From Lewinellaceae bacterium (GTDB lineage: Bacteria > Bacteroidota > Bacteroidia > Chitinophagales > Saprospiraceae): a stretch of 37,815 nucleotides of DNA. The notes under the pieces are model-generated. The model saw nothing but the letters and a program-made list of their open reading frames with translations, did not search any database and had not been told where the DNA came from. This document shows positions 7,713 through 17,343 of the stretch, piece by piece. Each line of letters opens with the position of its first letter. The first letter of the stretch is position 1. The stretch lies in the NCBI GenBank assembly GCA_016711435.1, contig JADJSY010000068.1:1-37815 (forward strand). Reading direction: 5' to 3'. The position numbers were made by a program, and so were the translations under genes.

Positions 7713-9143
7713 ATGCGTTGTAAAACTACCGGTTTTGCCTGCTTTCTGGCCTTTTGGGGGCTTTTTGCTACCGCCACAGATGCCCAGACCTTTTATTTCG
7801 GCGCCGACCTTTCGTATGTCAATGAAATGGAAGATTGCGGGGTGGTTTACAAGGAACAGGGCGTTGCCAAAGACCCGTATCAGATGTTTGCCGATCACAA
7901 TTGCAACCTGGTACGGCTGCGGCTATGGCACACGCCGGCCTGGTACGATGCGCTGAATGCCGGCAATCGTTATTCCGACTTTCAGGATGTGAAAATGAGC
8001 ATCATGCGGGCCAAAGCGGCGGGTATGCAGGTATTGCTGGATTTTCATTTATCGGACAACTGGGCGGACCCCAGCAAACAACGTGTACCTGCGGCCTGGG
8101 TAGGCGTGGTCAACAACCTGCCGCTGCTGAAAGACTCGCTCTACAACTACATCTCGGCTACCCTGCTGGCACTGCACAGCGAAGACCTGTTGCCGGATAT
8201 GGTGCAAATTGGGAATGAGACCAATAAAGGTATTCTGCTTTCGCCCGCCGTCGATGCAGCGGGCTGGTCGCTCGACTGGAACCGAAACGCCCAGTTGTTC
8301 AACAGAGCCATCGAAGCCGTGAGAGATGTGGAAACGGCGTCCGGCAAAAACATCAAAGTAGCGCTGCATATCGCTGACCCGACGGATGCCGGCTGGCTGA
8401 TGCAGGGCTTCTGGAGCAATGGCGTGGCCGATTTTGATGTCATCGGACTATCGTATTACTGGGCCTGGCACCAACCCACTACGATTGCCAATACGGGTAA
8501 TATCATCACCCAATTGAAACAGTTGTACGCGGGAAAAGACGTGATGATTTTTGAAACGGGTTATATCTGGACGACCCAAAGTAATGACAACGCTAACAAC
8601 ATCATCAATTCGGTGCAGCCCGGTTATTCGCCGGCCAGCCCGGCCAACCAGCGCAACTGGCTGATCGCGCTGACGCAGGAAGTAATCAACAAGGGCGGCC
8701 TTGGCGTCATCTATTGGGAACCTGCCTGGGTGTCATCCAACTGCTTTACGCAATGGGGGCGGGGATCGCACCAGGAGCACGCCGCGTATTTTGATTTTAA
8801 CAACAACCTGCTCGTCGGCGGCGGTATGGATTTTATGGCGCACCCGTACAACAACCTGGTTTCGACAACTGCCCCGGAACTATCGCGCCGCCTGGAAGTG
8901 TGGCAGGACAATAGCCTGAGCAACCTGATCCTGCAATTGGAAGGTTTTCCGGCGGACAGCAATATTCAGGTCAATCTGATGAGCAGCAACGGAAAAACCG
9001 TGGCTTCCCGCCAGTTTCAGACGCCGGGCACAGACAAAACAAGTATTCCGTTTTTGTTGCCCGAATTGCCCGCAGGGGTGTATTACGTTTCTGTTTATGA
9101 AGGCAGGCGGTTTGTTGCGATGCGGGGCGTGGTGATTAAATAG
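7713..9143 (+). CDS. GH53 arabinogalactan endo-beta-1,4-galactanase, T9SS-secreted
   Basis: A 476-aa secreted glycoside hydrolase that should cleave beta-1,4-galactan (pectic type I arabinogalactan side chains). The signal peptide runs MRCKTTGFACFLAFWGLFA to about residue 24 (DAQ). The GH53 TIM barrel spans residues 26-400 with FYFGADLSYVNEME, LVRLRLWHTPAWY, VLLDFHLSDNWADP, VQIGNETNKG (Glu169, acid/base) and IFETGYIW (Glu281, nucleophile). Residues 400-476 are a type A T9SS sorting domain (LMSSNGKTV, ELPAGVYYVSVYEG, VVIK end). I start at 7713 because the signal peptide begins there. The gene is convergent with susD, and its stop codon lies inside the long hairpin at 9142-9454. Together with the neighbouring SusC/D it suggests a galactan utilisation locus. 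Family and catalytic residues are clear; substrate is inferred from the family. Confidence 0.93.
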   Translation: MRCKTTGFACFLAFWGLFATATDAQTFYFGADLSYVNEMEDCGVVYKEQGVAKDPYQMFADHNCNLVRLRLWHTPAWYDALNAGNRYSDFQDVKMSIMRAKAAGMQVLLDFHLSDNWADPSKQRVPAAWVGVVNNLPLLKDSLYNYISATLLALHSEDLLPDMVQIGNETNKGILLSPAVDAAGWSLDWNRNAQLFNRAIEAVRDVETASGKNIKVALHIADPTDAGWLMQGFWSNGVADFDVIGLSYYWAWHQPTTIANTGNIITQLKQLYAGKDVMIFETGYIWTTQSNDNANNIINSVQPGYSPASPANQRNWLIALTQEVINKGGLGVIYWEPAWVSSNCFTQWGRGSHQEHAAYFDFNNNLLVGGGMDFMAHPYNNLVSTTAPELSRRLEVWQDNSLSNLILQLEGFPADSNIQVNLMSSNGKTVASRQFQTPGTDKTSIPFLLPELPAGVYYVSVYEGRRFVAMRGVVIK

Positions 9144-9454
9144 AGGTGAGAAGTGAGAGGGTGAGAGGTGAGAGACATCCCGCTTGGCATTTGGTTGTAT
9201 TTTGGCTTTCGTTTTTCAGGCCTGTAATCGTGAATCGTGTTTAGTGTGTGGTGTTTAGTGTTTCGGGCGCTTCGCCTTTGGCATTTGTGAAAATTCGACC
9301 AAAATATCAACTGTTGCCAAACGCGAAGCACACGAAACACTAAACACCACACACTAAACACGACTCACAATTACAGGCCTGAAAACGAAAGCCAAAACCA
9401 ACAAATCTGCCAAGCGGGATGTCTCTCACCTCTCACTTCTCACCTCTCACCTCT
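9142..9454. repeat. Long inverted-repeat element filling the GH53-susD convergent space
   Basis: Arms of about 140 nt (9142-9283 and 9315-9454) are reverse complements at roughly 90% by eye, with a loop of about 31 nt. The outer part is GTGAGAG-type words, the middle is unique (ACATCCCGCTTGGCA, GGCTTTCG, CAGGCCTGTAAT), and the inner part is GTGTTTAGTG words. The element begins inside the stop codon of the GH53 gene (9141-9143) and ends 1 nt before the susD stop (9456-9458), so it is the whole intergenic space. Its first 33 nt are identical to 3359-3391. It has no ORF and would form a very stable hairpin in either transcript. Confidence 0.9.
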
Positions 9455-9455
9455 A

Positions 9456-11663
9456 TCAATACCCCGTGTTCTGACGCAATCCCGGATTTGCTCCGAGGTC
9501 GGCGGCAGGAATAGGGAAAATATTGCGGTAGCTGGGTACGCTGGCGCCTTCTTTCACGCCGCCTTTCCAGGCCCATTTGTAGGTGCCGTCGGTGAGTTGG
9601 CCGAAGCGAACCAGGTCCGTTCTTCTGTGGCATTCCCAGTACAGTTCGCGCGCCCTTTCATCCAGAATCACATCGAGTGTGAGGTCGTTCGGTGCATAGT
9701 TGCCCGAAGTGCCTGTAAATGCCCGCGTTCTGACGGCGTTGAAGTATTGAGCGGCTCTGGCTTTGTCGCCGCCGCCTGCGCCCCGGAGAATGCATTCAGC
9801 AGCCATGAGGTACACATCTGCCAGTCGGAACATGGGGAAATCCGTGTCCGGGAAATCGGTATCGGAGCCTTGCAGACCGGTGGAAGTGACATTTTTGAAT
9901 TTTTGGACGGCATAACCCTCTGTTGCCAGGGTCAGGTCGTTGATATCCAAGGTTTGTCCGTCGGTATAAAACAGGCCGCGGCGGTCGAAACTGGTCAGCT
10001 GCACCTGGTAAGTGTAATCTGGTTTGTCCAGATCGAGGATGATTTTATAACTGCCCGATTGGTCAATCTGTACTTCGCTGCCTGGTTCGAGCAGGCCGTC
10101 TGCGGGGCTATCGCCCAGGCTGATGGCGTCACTTTGATTGACCCTGAATTTCAAAGTACCTACTTCCAGGTTACCGGTAGCCACAAGCATACGAAGATCG
10201 GCGTCCCACTGGAAGTTGATGTCAGCACCGCCGGTGGCAGTTCCGACCATACTCCAGTTGCGTTTTTCGATAACATACGTTCTATTAGCTGTATTAACGA
10301 GATTGACTTTGATGTAATAGTATCCGGCTTCCGGGATGACGATTTTGGCGCCGTTTGATTCCAGGATACCATCGCCATTGTTATCGCCGAGCTTTGGCGC
10401 CGTATTGGAAGGGATGGTGGTGAACTGGATTTCCGTGTTTGGATTCGGGAAATACAGGTGTCCTTCGTAAATTTTGTTGTTGGGCGCTGTGGTAGAAGTT
10501 GCGGCCAGCGAGTTGCTGGTTTGTGTGGCGTCGTTGCCCTGGTGCGTTCCCGGCACATATAGTTTTGGGTACAACACCGTTTGACCGGGGTTGAAGGCCA
10601 CTTTGATACCCGTCAGATCGGAAGGGAATTTTTCTATTAACTGGCGGGTAGCCCTCGTGCCGCCCCAACCGCTCACTACGCCGGATGCAACCGGATTCAT
10701 GCTGCCGACCACGCCGGCCCGGATGATAAATGTCATGCCGCCCCAGGTGCGGGTTCTGACACCGTCAAAAGCAATCGGGAAAATGATTTCATTGGAGTTG
10801 TGGTTATCGGCAAGAAACAGGTTTTGATACGTTGGTTCCAATTGATAACCCGCCGCTAAAATCTTGTCACAGTATGTAAGGCATTCTGCATACTTGTTTT
10901 GGCCGGCATATACCTCTGCATTGAGGTATAGTTTTGCGAGCAACATCCAGGCCGCCGCTTTATCGGCCCGGGCGTACTCGTTGGTTCTCGGCGCTGCCAG
11001 AACAGGTTCTATCTCCAACAATTCCACTTCAATGAAATTGAATAGTTCGCTGCCGGTGGTTTGTTTGGGCGGAGCACCGCCGACTACTGCATCTTCGAGC
11101 GCGAAAGGCGGATTTCTGAAAATATCCAAAGCATGATAGTAGCTGAGCGCACGCAGGAAGCGCGCTTCGGCGCGGTACTGCTGTATTTGCGCTTTCAAAG
11201 TGGCGTCTACGCCGCGGCTGTCTAATTTTGCATCAGTCGTTTCTCGCAGATATTCATTGGCTAATGCAATCTGGTAAAATACCCTGCTGTAAAAAGCATA
11301 CGTGAAAGCATCGCCGGAAGTCCAGGTCTGCGAATGAAAATCCTTGATCGTCTGGTCATTCCAACCGATGACAGATTCGTCGGTGGTGAGTTCCTGGTGG
11401 TACCAGTATCCGCGGAGGTACTGACCGAAACCCTCGTCGATACCGGAAATGTCAGCCTGGCCGGCCGGGCCTTGTTGCCCGGACACTGCGAAACCTGCAT
11501 ATAATTTAGCCAGCACCTGCTTGTAGGCCTGCGGGTCTTTGTAAACGGATGCTGCGGTCAGGATATCCGGATCGAGTGGAATGGTATCCAGGTCTTTGAA
11601 GCATCCGGTTGATCCGATAAAAAAGAGGATCAATAAGCTGCATATTTTTATGTACGATTTCAT
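9456..11663 (-). CDS. SusD/RagB-type glycan-binding lipoprotein with inserted SusE/F-like modules
   Basis: A 735-aa outer-membrane surface lipoprotein that should cap its SusC partner and bind glycan. The start at 11663 gives a lipoprotein signal (LILFFIGSTGC, lipid-accepting Cys21). SusD features are FKDLDTIPLDP, a TPR-like helical core (YRAEARFLRALSYYHALDIF, KAAAWMLLAKLYLNAEVY, NEIIFPIAFDG) and the C-terminal FPMFRLADVYLMAAE, LDVILDERARELYWE, RRTDLVRFGQ. It is about 200 aa longer than usual. The excess, residues about 400-560, reads as one partial and one full SusE/F-like module (WSMVGTATGG, VGTLKFRVN, ADGLLEPGSEVQIDQSGSYK), the same type as the tandem modules of the protein at 15237. Susc follows the usual layout upstream, 19 nt away, in one operon. 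Confidence 0.9.
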   Translation of the reverse strand: MKSYIKICSLLILFFIGSTGCFKDLDTIPLDPDILTAASVYKDPQAYKQVLAKLYAGFAVSGQQGPAGQADISGIDEGFGQYLRGYWYHQELTTDESVIGWNDQTIKDFHSQTWTSGDAFTYAFYSRVFYQIALANEYLRETTDAKLDSRGVDATLKAQIQQYRAEARFLRALSYYHALDIFRNPPFALEDAVVGGAPPKQTTGSELFNFIEVELLEIEPVLAAPRTNEYARADKAAAWMLLAKLYLNAEVYAGQNKYAECLTYCDKILAAGYQLEPTYQNLFLADNHNSNEIIFPIAFDGVRTRTWGGMTFIIRAGVVGSMNPVASGVVSGWGGTRATRQLIEKFPSDLTGIKVAFNPGQTVLYPKLYVPGTHQGNDATQTSNSLAATSTTAPNNKIYEGHLYFPNPNTEIQFTTIPSNTAPKLGDNNGDGILESNGAKIVIPEAGYYYIKVNLVNTANRTYVIEKRNWSMVGTATGGADINFQWDADLRMLVATGNLEVGTLKFRVNQSDAISLGDSPADGLLEPGSEVQIDQSGSYKIILDLDKPDYTYQVQLTSFDRRGLFYTDGQTLDINDLTLATEGYAVQKFKNVTSTGLQGSDTDFPDTDFPMFRLADVYLMAAECILRGAGGGDKARAAQYFNAVRTRAFTGTSGNYAPNDLTLDVILDERARELYWECHRRTDLVRFGQLTDGTYKWAWKGGVKEGASVPSYRNIFPIPAADLGANPGLRQNTGY

Positions 11664-11682
11664 ATTTCTTGTGTTTTGTTGT

Positions 11683-14656
11683 TTAGAAATTAACACTGAA
11701 GCCGAGGAGGTAAGTCCGTGGTCTTGGATAAGTAGTGTTGTCGATGCCGTTTCCGATTTCCGGGTCAAGCCCTTTGTAAGGCGTGATGACCAAGGGGTTT
11801 TGCACGGTAACAAACACATTCAGGAGCGCGCTGCCAATCACGTTTTTAAAGTTGTAACCCGCCGTGATGTGGTCGAGCCGGAAAAAGCGGCTTTGGTAAC
11901 GAAGTGGTCGCTGAACGTGAGTTTGGCCTGGTCGACAACGTTCAGGTCGACTGCCGACTGGTTTATATTCCACAGCACTCTCGTTGATCCGTACAACCTG
12001 TTCAGGTAGCCCATATCCGTTTGAACGTTGTTGTACACATAGTTGCCCAGGTGCGCCCGGCCTGCGAAAGACAGGTTGAAATTGCCGATACCCAGGTTGT
12101 TCGTAAGGCCGATCGTGTAGATAGGCGCGGGTTGTTCGTAACGGTATTTGTCGTCGTCATTCACGATGCCGTCATTGTTCGTATCGACAAACTGGCCTTC
12201 CAGGATATTACCGTTTTCGTCATATTTTTGTTCAAAAACATAAAAAGAACTCGGGAAATATCCTACGCTGTGAATCTGGATATTACTACCCACGCCACCG
12301 GCAATACCACCGGTAAATACGCCCTTGTAAGTTGGGTCGTCGCTGGTGGTCAGTTTAGTGATTTTTGAACTGTTGTAGGCAAAATTGGTGCTCAATTCCC
12401 ACAGGATTTTGTCGGTTACCACAGGCGAGAAATTGAGACTCAACTCGACGCCTTTTGTTTCCATAGTACCGATGTTGTCCGTAGCAAAATTGGTCAGGTT
12501 GGACAATGCTGCAAAAGGAATGTAATTCAACAAGTCTTTCGTATTTCTTTGATACACGTCCAAAGAGCCGGAAAGGCGATTTTTTACGATAGAAAAGTCA
12601 AGCCCTGCATTGTAGGTGGTCGTTTCTTCCCATTTAATATCCGCTACATAACCATTGGGCCGGAGGGTGGTGACAAATTCATTTCCGAACTGGTATTGTG
12701 CGTTGTTCTGGCCGATCTGATAACGCGCCAGATAGGCGTAATAGTCGCCGATATCCTGCTGGCCCGTGACGCCCCAGCTCGTTCTGAGTTTCAGGTTGCT
12801 CAGGTATTTGTTATCGTTGTCGATCAGTTTGAACGCCAAAGCGGCAGCCGGGAACAAACCGTAGCGGTACTGTGGATCGAATCTGGACGTTCCGTCTCTT
12901 CTAAGCGAACCGGTGAATAGGATTTTCCCTTTATAGTCGTAATTAAGCCTGCCAAACAACGATATTAAGAAATACTCAGCCGGGTCGCTGCCTTCCGTTG
13001 TTTCAGCCGGTGTGCCGGCAGTATCCGTATTTTTGAAATAGTTGTCTACTTCAAAATGTTGCCAGGAGTAACCGCCCATCACTTCGAGGCCGTGAACGCC
13101 GAACGATTTTTTGTAGTTCAGGTAGGCTTCCAGCAGGGAGTTTGTCTTTGTTTGCTCGTAAAAATTATTAACGCCGCCGCCGTTCAGGGCATCGAATGCA
13201 AAGGAGGCGTAATTAGGCACCACAATCGTTCCTTCCCCGTGCGAATGGTCATATCCGAGGTTCAGGTTGGCCCGGAGTTCGGGTAGGAAAGCGAAGCGAT
13301 AATCCACCGATGCATTGGTAATGTATTGTTTCACCGTAGAATTATCGTCTCTTAACTCCAGCAATGCCAATGGATTGGCAGGCGCCAGGCTATTCGGGTT
13401 GCCATTGGCAATCGTCCAGGCCGTAAAGCCGCCGTAACGGGTGCTGCTGCTGTCTCTTACCGGCTTGGTCGGGTCGAAACTGAGCGCATTGCCGATAGCG
13501 CCCCGGTCGGCAAAGTGGTTGTCGGACAACATGCCTTTGAAGTGCAGGTTGAACTGCAGGCGGTTGTTCAGGAACTTGGGATTCAGGTTGATGGCCGAAG
13601 AATAACGGCTGAATTCATCTGTGCGCAGCATCCCGTTCTTTTTGGTGTAACCGAGCGAAACGCGGTAAGGTACCACGCCGAAACCGCCGGATACACTCAG
13701 GTTGTGATCCGTACCGATGGCGGTCTGATAAATTTCATCCTGCCAGTCGGTTTTAGTATTGCCCATCAAACTAAGAGCAGGGTGTGGTGGCTGGTTCGGA
13801 TCCGGATTGGTGAATCGGGAAACAATAACAGATCTGAACTCATCTGCGTCCAGTACATCCACCCGGTTGGCGGTTTGACCGACCGAAACGTTGCCGTTGT
13901 AGCCGACCGAGATTTTTTTACCCAGTTTACCTTTTTTGGTGGTAATGATGATAACGCCGCCGGAAGCACGGTTGCCGTAAATGGCTGCTGCCGAAGCGTC
14001 TTTCAACACCGTGAACGACTCGATGTCGTTCGGATTGATAATGTTCAGCGGGTTGCGGTTGCCGGAAACGCCGCCATTATCCAGCGGAACACCGTCGATC
14101 ACGATGAGCGGGTCATTGGATGCGGAAAGCGAGGATTCGCCCCGCACCCTGATTTTGGCGCCGCCGCCGGGTGCCGCATCTGTAATAATGGCAACGCCGG
14201 CGATTTTACCAGCCAGGAGTTCCTGCGGGCCGGTGATAGCGCCTTTGTTGAAACGCTCGGTGGTGACCGATTGTACCAGACCGGTGGCATCTTCCCTTTT
14301 GACCGTACCGTACCCGATAACGAGCACTTCCTCTAAGGCTTTTCCCGAAGCCAGCGTAATCGTTACTTCGTTGGTTCCAACGATGCTTTGTTCGGCGCTT
14401 TCATAGCCCGTGTAGTTCAAGAGCAAAGCGCTTGAATTGTCGCCTACCCGAAGCCGGAACTTTCCGTCATAGTCGGTAGATGTGCCATTGGTTCTGACCT
14501 CCTTTTCGAGGATCGTGACACCAATCAGGGGCTCGCCGGTCTCCCGGTCTTTACTACCCCCGTAATAATTCTTTGGGCGTCTGCTGCGACATGCGCTCCC
14601 ATCAGGCATAGCATGAGCAGGACAACCCGGGTTACACTTTTGGTAAAAAGCTCCAT
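11683..14656 (-). CDS. SusC/RagA-type TonB-dependent outer-membrane transporter (two apparent frameshifts)
   Basis: A TonB-dependent glycan importer of about 991 aa once two single-base gaps are allowed for. The signal peptide starts at 14656 (MELFTKSVTRVVLLMLCLMG through ADAQ). It is followed by a carboxypeptidase-D-like domain (ETGEPLIGVTI, TDYDGKFRLRV), a TonB-dependent plug (EEVLVIGYGTVKRED, IRVRGESSLSASNDPLIVID, NDIESFTVLKDASAAAIYGN, GVIIITTKKG) and a large barrel ending YPRPRTYLLGFSVNF. Frame breaks lie at about 14550-14552 (one A missing in GTAAAGACC on the coding strand) and at 11882-11886 (five T where six restore FFRLDHITAGYNF). Both are in homopolymers, so sequencing error is likely. 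SusC works with SusD 19 nt downstream. Its upstream region carries a LacI-type operator. Galactan uptake is inferred from the nearby GH53. Confidence 0.92.
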
Positions 14657-15015
14657 ACGAATGTGGTTCAAAATTTTATTGAAAATAAAATGGACGAGGA
14701 TTATAGTCTGGTTTGTGTGGTTTGAAATAGTTTGATGGTTTGAAGTCTTCGCTTTCAGGCACTTGCACTTGCCTTACTTTCAAAACCACTTTGCGTTGAC
14801 TGTAAAACCAATATTTTTTAACGTTCAAATATTCTACGACTCCTCTTTTCAACGTGAATATTGGGGTGAAGCAGGCTGTCAGAGGATGATATATGTCATA
14901 TTCAACGCTGATAATAATTTTCTGAAAAAGAATTATCGCCCTGCATATCCTTTGTGTTGTTTTTACACTAAAAAGAGACAAATATTTGTGATCGGACGTT
15001 TTTGCACGATATATA

Positions 15016-15039
15016 TATTCCGCAAACGTTTGCGGAATA
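15016..15039. promoter_or_regulatory. Perfect palindromic LacI/GalR-family operator
   Basis: A perfect 24-bp palindrome centred at 15027/15028 has the core CGCAAACGTTTGCG, the classic half-site pattern with a central CG bound by LacI/GalR-family repressors (it resembles the E. coli PurR box). It lies in the 580-nt divergent control region (14657-15236) between susC (minus) and the SusE/F-like gene (plus), about 360 nt before susC and 200 nt before the other gene. It could let one sugar-responsive repressor control both. No LacI-family gene is in the window. The rest of this region holds no credible gene. Confidence 0.8.
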
Positions 15040-15085
15040 AACATTGCCAAAAACCATCGTAAATAGGGTATGCAAATTAAAGGCG

Positions 15086-15093
15086 CAAAACTA
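15086..15093 (-). promoter_or_regulatory. Candidate -7 box for susCD
   Basis: On the minus strand this reads TAGTTTTG, matching the Bacteroidota -7 consensus TAnnTTTG. A start about 7 nt downstream would place the palindromic operator some 40-65 nt into the transcript, a position suited to blocking elongation. The -33 element is not clear. Confidence 0.4.
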
Positions 15094-15177
15094 CTGCAAA
15101 ATTTAAAAAAGGACAACAGTGTCGTTGATTTACATAAATTTTTCCAACGCTTATATTTTCAAAATTAAAAAACAAAT

Positions 15178-15185
15178 TAACTTTG
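15178..15185 (+). promoter_or_regulatory. Candidate -7 box for the SusE/F-like gene
   Basis: TAACTTTG matches the Bacteroidota -7 consensus TAnnTTTG and lies 52 nt before the start codon at 15237. A weak TTTT-type -33 element occurs about 20 nt upstream. The leader between them is AT-rich. Confidence 0.5.
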
Positions 15186-15236
15186 TGACTCTCTTACACG
15201 AAGTTTTAATTTAATAATTTTTAAATACTCATAAAG

Positions 15237-17006
15237 ATGAAGTTACGATTACTTTTTTCTCTCCTTTTCGGCGCTTTGCTGAGTTCCGGTTTTAGCCATT
15301 CTATCGGACTCATCGGGCGTGCCACACGCAACCCTGATACCAACTTGGTACAGAATGTCGACAGCGCTCACTTGTGGTCTCTGGAGATACACCTCACAGC
15401 TGGCGCTGTAAAATTCAGACAGGATGATGACTGGCCGATCAACTGGGGGGCTGCTGATTTCCCGTCCGGTATCGGTACTCAGGATGGGGACGACATTCCA
15501 ATTCCTGCGGCAGGTGATTTTACCATTACGTTCAATTCGCAGACAGGCGCCTACAACTTTACGGTCGCTTCTGCGATCGGAATTATCGGTGACGCCACAC
15601 CAGGCGGTTGGGCGGATGATACCAACTTGTTCCAGGATCCTACGGATACCAACAAGTATTTCCGGACGCTTCCCTTAGTAATTGGGAAAGCGAAATTCAG
15701 GGCCAATGATGCCTGGGCAGTCAACTGGGGTTCTACTGATTTCCCATCCGGTGTCGGCACACAGGACGGTATGGATATCCCGATTCCTGCTACGGGAAAT
15801 TACGAGGTCAATTTTGACAAATCCACGGGCGCTTATTCTTTTGAAGAAGTGATCGCGTTCAGCTCGATCAGTATCATTGGAAGCGCTACGCCGGGCGGCT
15901 GGACCGAGGATACCTATCTGACCAAAGATAATGCCGATCCGAATATCTGGAAAGCTAATGTCGACCTGGTTGACGGCGAAGCTAAATTCAGGGCCAACGG
16001 CGCCTGGACTATAAACTGGGGCGGAACAGATTTTCCAACAGGTGTTGGTGTGCCAAATAGCAACGATAATATTCCAATCGACTCAGGTACCTACTTAGTG
16101 ACCTTCAACACAGAGACTTTTGAGTACTCCTTCCTCCCGATCATCACCTACTCTACCGTTGGTATCATCGGCGATGCTACGCCATCGGGTGGCTGGGAAC
16201 GGATGATACGGATATGGAACAAGACCCTACAGACCCGGCGGTCTGGAGACTGCGTATTATCCTGACAGATGGCCTGGCAAAATTCAGGGCTGACAATGAC
16301 TGGGCCGTCAACTGGGGCGCCGGCGATTTCCCATCCGGTATTGGCACACAAGATGGCGCCGAGATTCCGATTCCGGCAGGTGAGTATAAAGTTACATTCA
16401 ACTCGACTACCGGCGCGTACTCTTTCGAGGAACTGATCATCTTTTCTTCCGTCGGCCTCGTGGGTACCGCTACTCCGACCATGGAGTGGAACACAAACGA
16501 TGTGCAAATGACGAAAGATTTGGTAGACGAATCTTTCTGGTTTATTCCTACTGTCGACCTTTTTACCGGTGAAGCAAAGTTCCGCGCTGAAAATGCCTGG
16601 ACTGTCAACTGGGGTAATCCAGCGTTCCCCGACCGGTATCGGTACCCAGGAAGGCATGAATATTCTGGTCATAGCAGGCACCTACCGTGTTACCCTCAAC
16701 ACTGCCACCGGCGAATACGCATTTACGGAACCGTCTTCCACCACTAATCTGCTGGACGGCAACAGCATCAGCATCGCGCCAAACCCGGCGAAAGACGTGC
16801 TGAACATTACCGTGACTGCACAGGAATTGAAAGGTGACGTACAAGTGACGTTGTTCAATCAAAAAGGCCAGAAAGTGCTCACCAGCAACCTGAACATCCA
16901 GGACCGCGCTACCCTGCAGGTGGGCAACGTGCAGCCGGGCGTTTATACCCTGCACATGACCAACGGTAAGTCTATTGTGGGCAAACAGGTGGTGATTGTG
17001 AAGTAA
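15237..17006 (+). CDS. Five-module SusE/SusF-like glycan-binding protein exported by T9SS (two apparent frameshifts)
   Basis: An extracellular protein of about 589 aa with signal peptide MKLRLLFSLLFGALLSSGFS and no lipobox. Five tandem modules of about 90 aa begin near 15294, 15571, 15868, 16156 and 16447. Each has an IGxATPGGW-type start, a KFRANDAWxxNWG centre and a GxYxVxFNxxTGxYSF end, the pattern of SusE/SusF starch-binding-type outer-membrane modules. Residues from about 16750 to the end form a type A T9SS sorting domain (ISIAPNPAKDVLNI, QKGQKVL, VQPGVYTLHMTNG, VVIVK). The frame breaks at 16196-16200 (one base missing) and 16627-16630 (CCCC where CCC restores TGIGTQEG). Both restore homologous module sequence, so the gene is probably whole. 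Classical SusE/F are lipoproteins; here export is by T9SS. It is divergent from susC and shares its control region. Confidence 0.88.
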
Positions 17007-17045
17007 GACTTAGTACAATTTCCACTTTGATGTGGAACACATTGG

Positions 17046-17084
17046 GAAGTCCCGTCGAAATGGTTTCGGCGGGACTTCTCTTTT
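17046..17084 (+). terminator. Terminator after the SusE/F-like gene
   Basis: A 15-bp stem with one G-T pair (GAAGTCCCGTCGAAA with TTTCGGCGGGACTTC) and a short loop is followed by TCTTTT. It lies 40 nt beyond the stop at 17006. Confidence 0.85.
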
Positions 17085-17146
17085 CGTGCTGCTTGCGCGA
17101 GGCTCTGGGCACTATTGTCTGGAACCTTAAAAACGCTCGGGAATCC

Positions 17147-17167
17147 GGGCGGCCACAAGGGCCGCCC
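17147..17167. repeat. REP-like GC-rich palindrome
   Basis: GGGCGGCC and GGCCGCCC arms around a 5-nt loop are followed by CCTACA. This resembles the widespread GGGCGGCC...GGCCGCCCCTACA intergenic palindromes found in many bacterial genomes. It lies in the 337-nt spacer between the SusE/F-like gene and the permease genes; the remainder of that spacer (17172-17343) shows no gene and presumably holds the permease promoter. Confidence 0.65.
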
Positions 17168-17343
17168 CTACAGAAATAAGGCTTTTGGTTTGACAATAGG
17201 AAGGTTTTATAATTATGTTCGAATCCGAACACCACCGTTCAACTTCGGACAAGTTGTCGATAAAAAAAGAAATCAAACGACTGATAGTCAAATAGTTATA
17301 CTTTCGGCGCGTTCCTTGGACAGATTATTCCAAACACAAGGCC

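Noticed and set aside
3357..9454. GTGAGAG and GTGTTTAGTG words as a CRISPR array or minisatellite
   Set aside because: There are no unique spacers of regular length between direct repeats, no cas genes, and the words are arranged as inverted arms.
11880..11890. Programmed frameshift in susC at the A5/T5 run
   Set aside because: No stimulatory structure or slippery heptamer pattern is evident, and many unrelated genes nearby have similar single-base breaks, so sequence error is the simpler reading.
14676..15116. 146-aa minus-strand ORF in the susC upstream region
   Set aside because: It overlaps the operator and promoter region, has a low-complexity aromatic-rich translation and no family resemblance; more likely the leader of susC.
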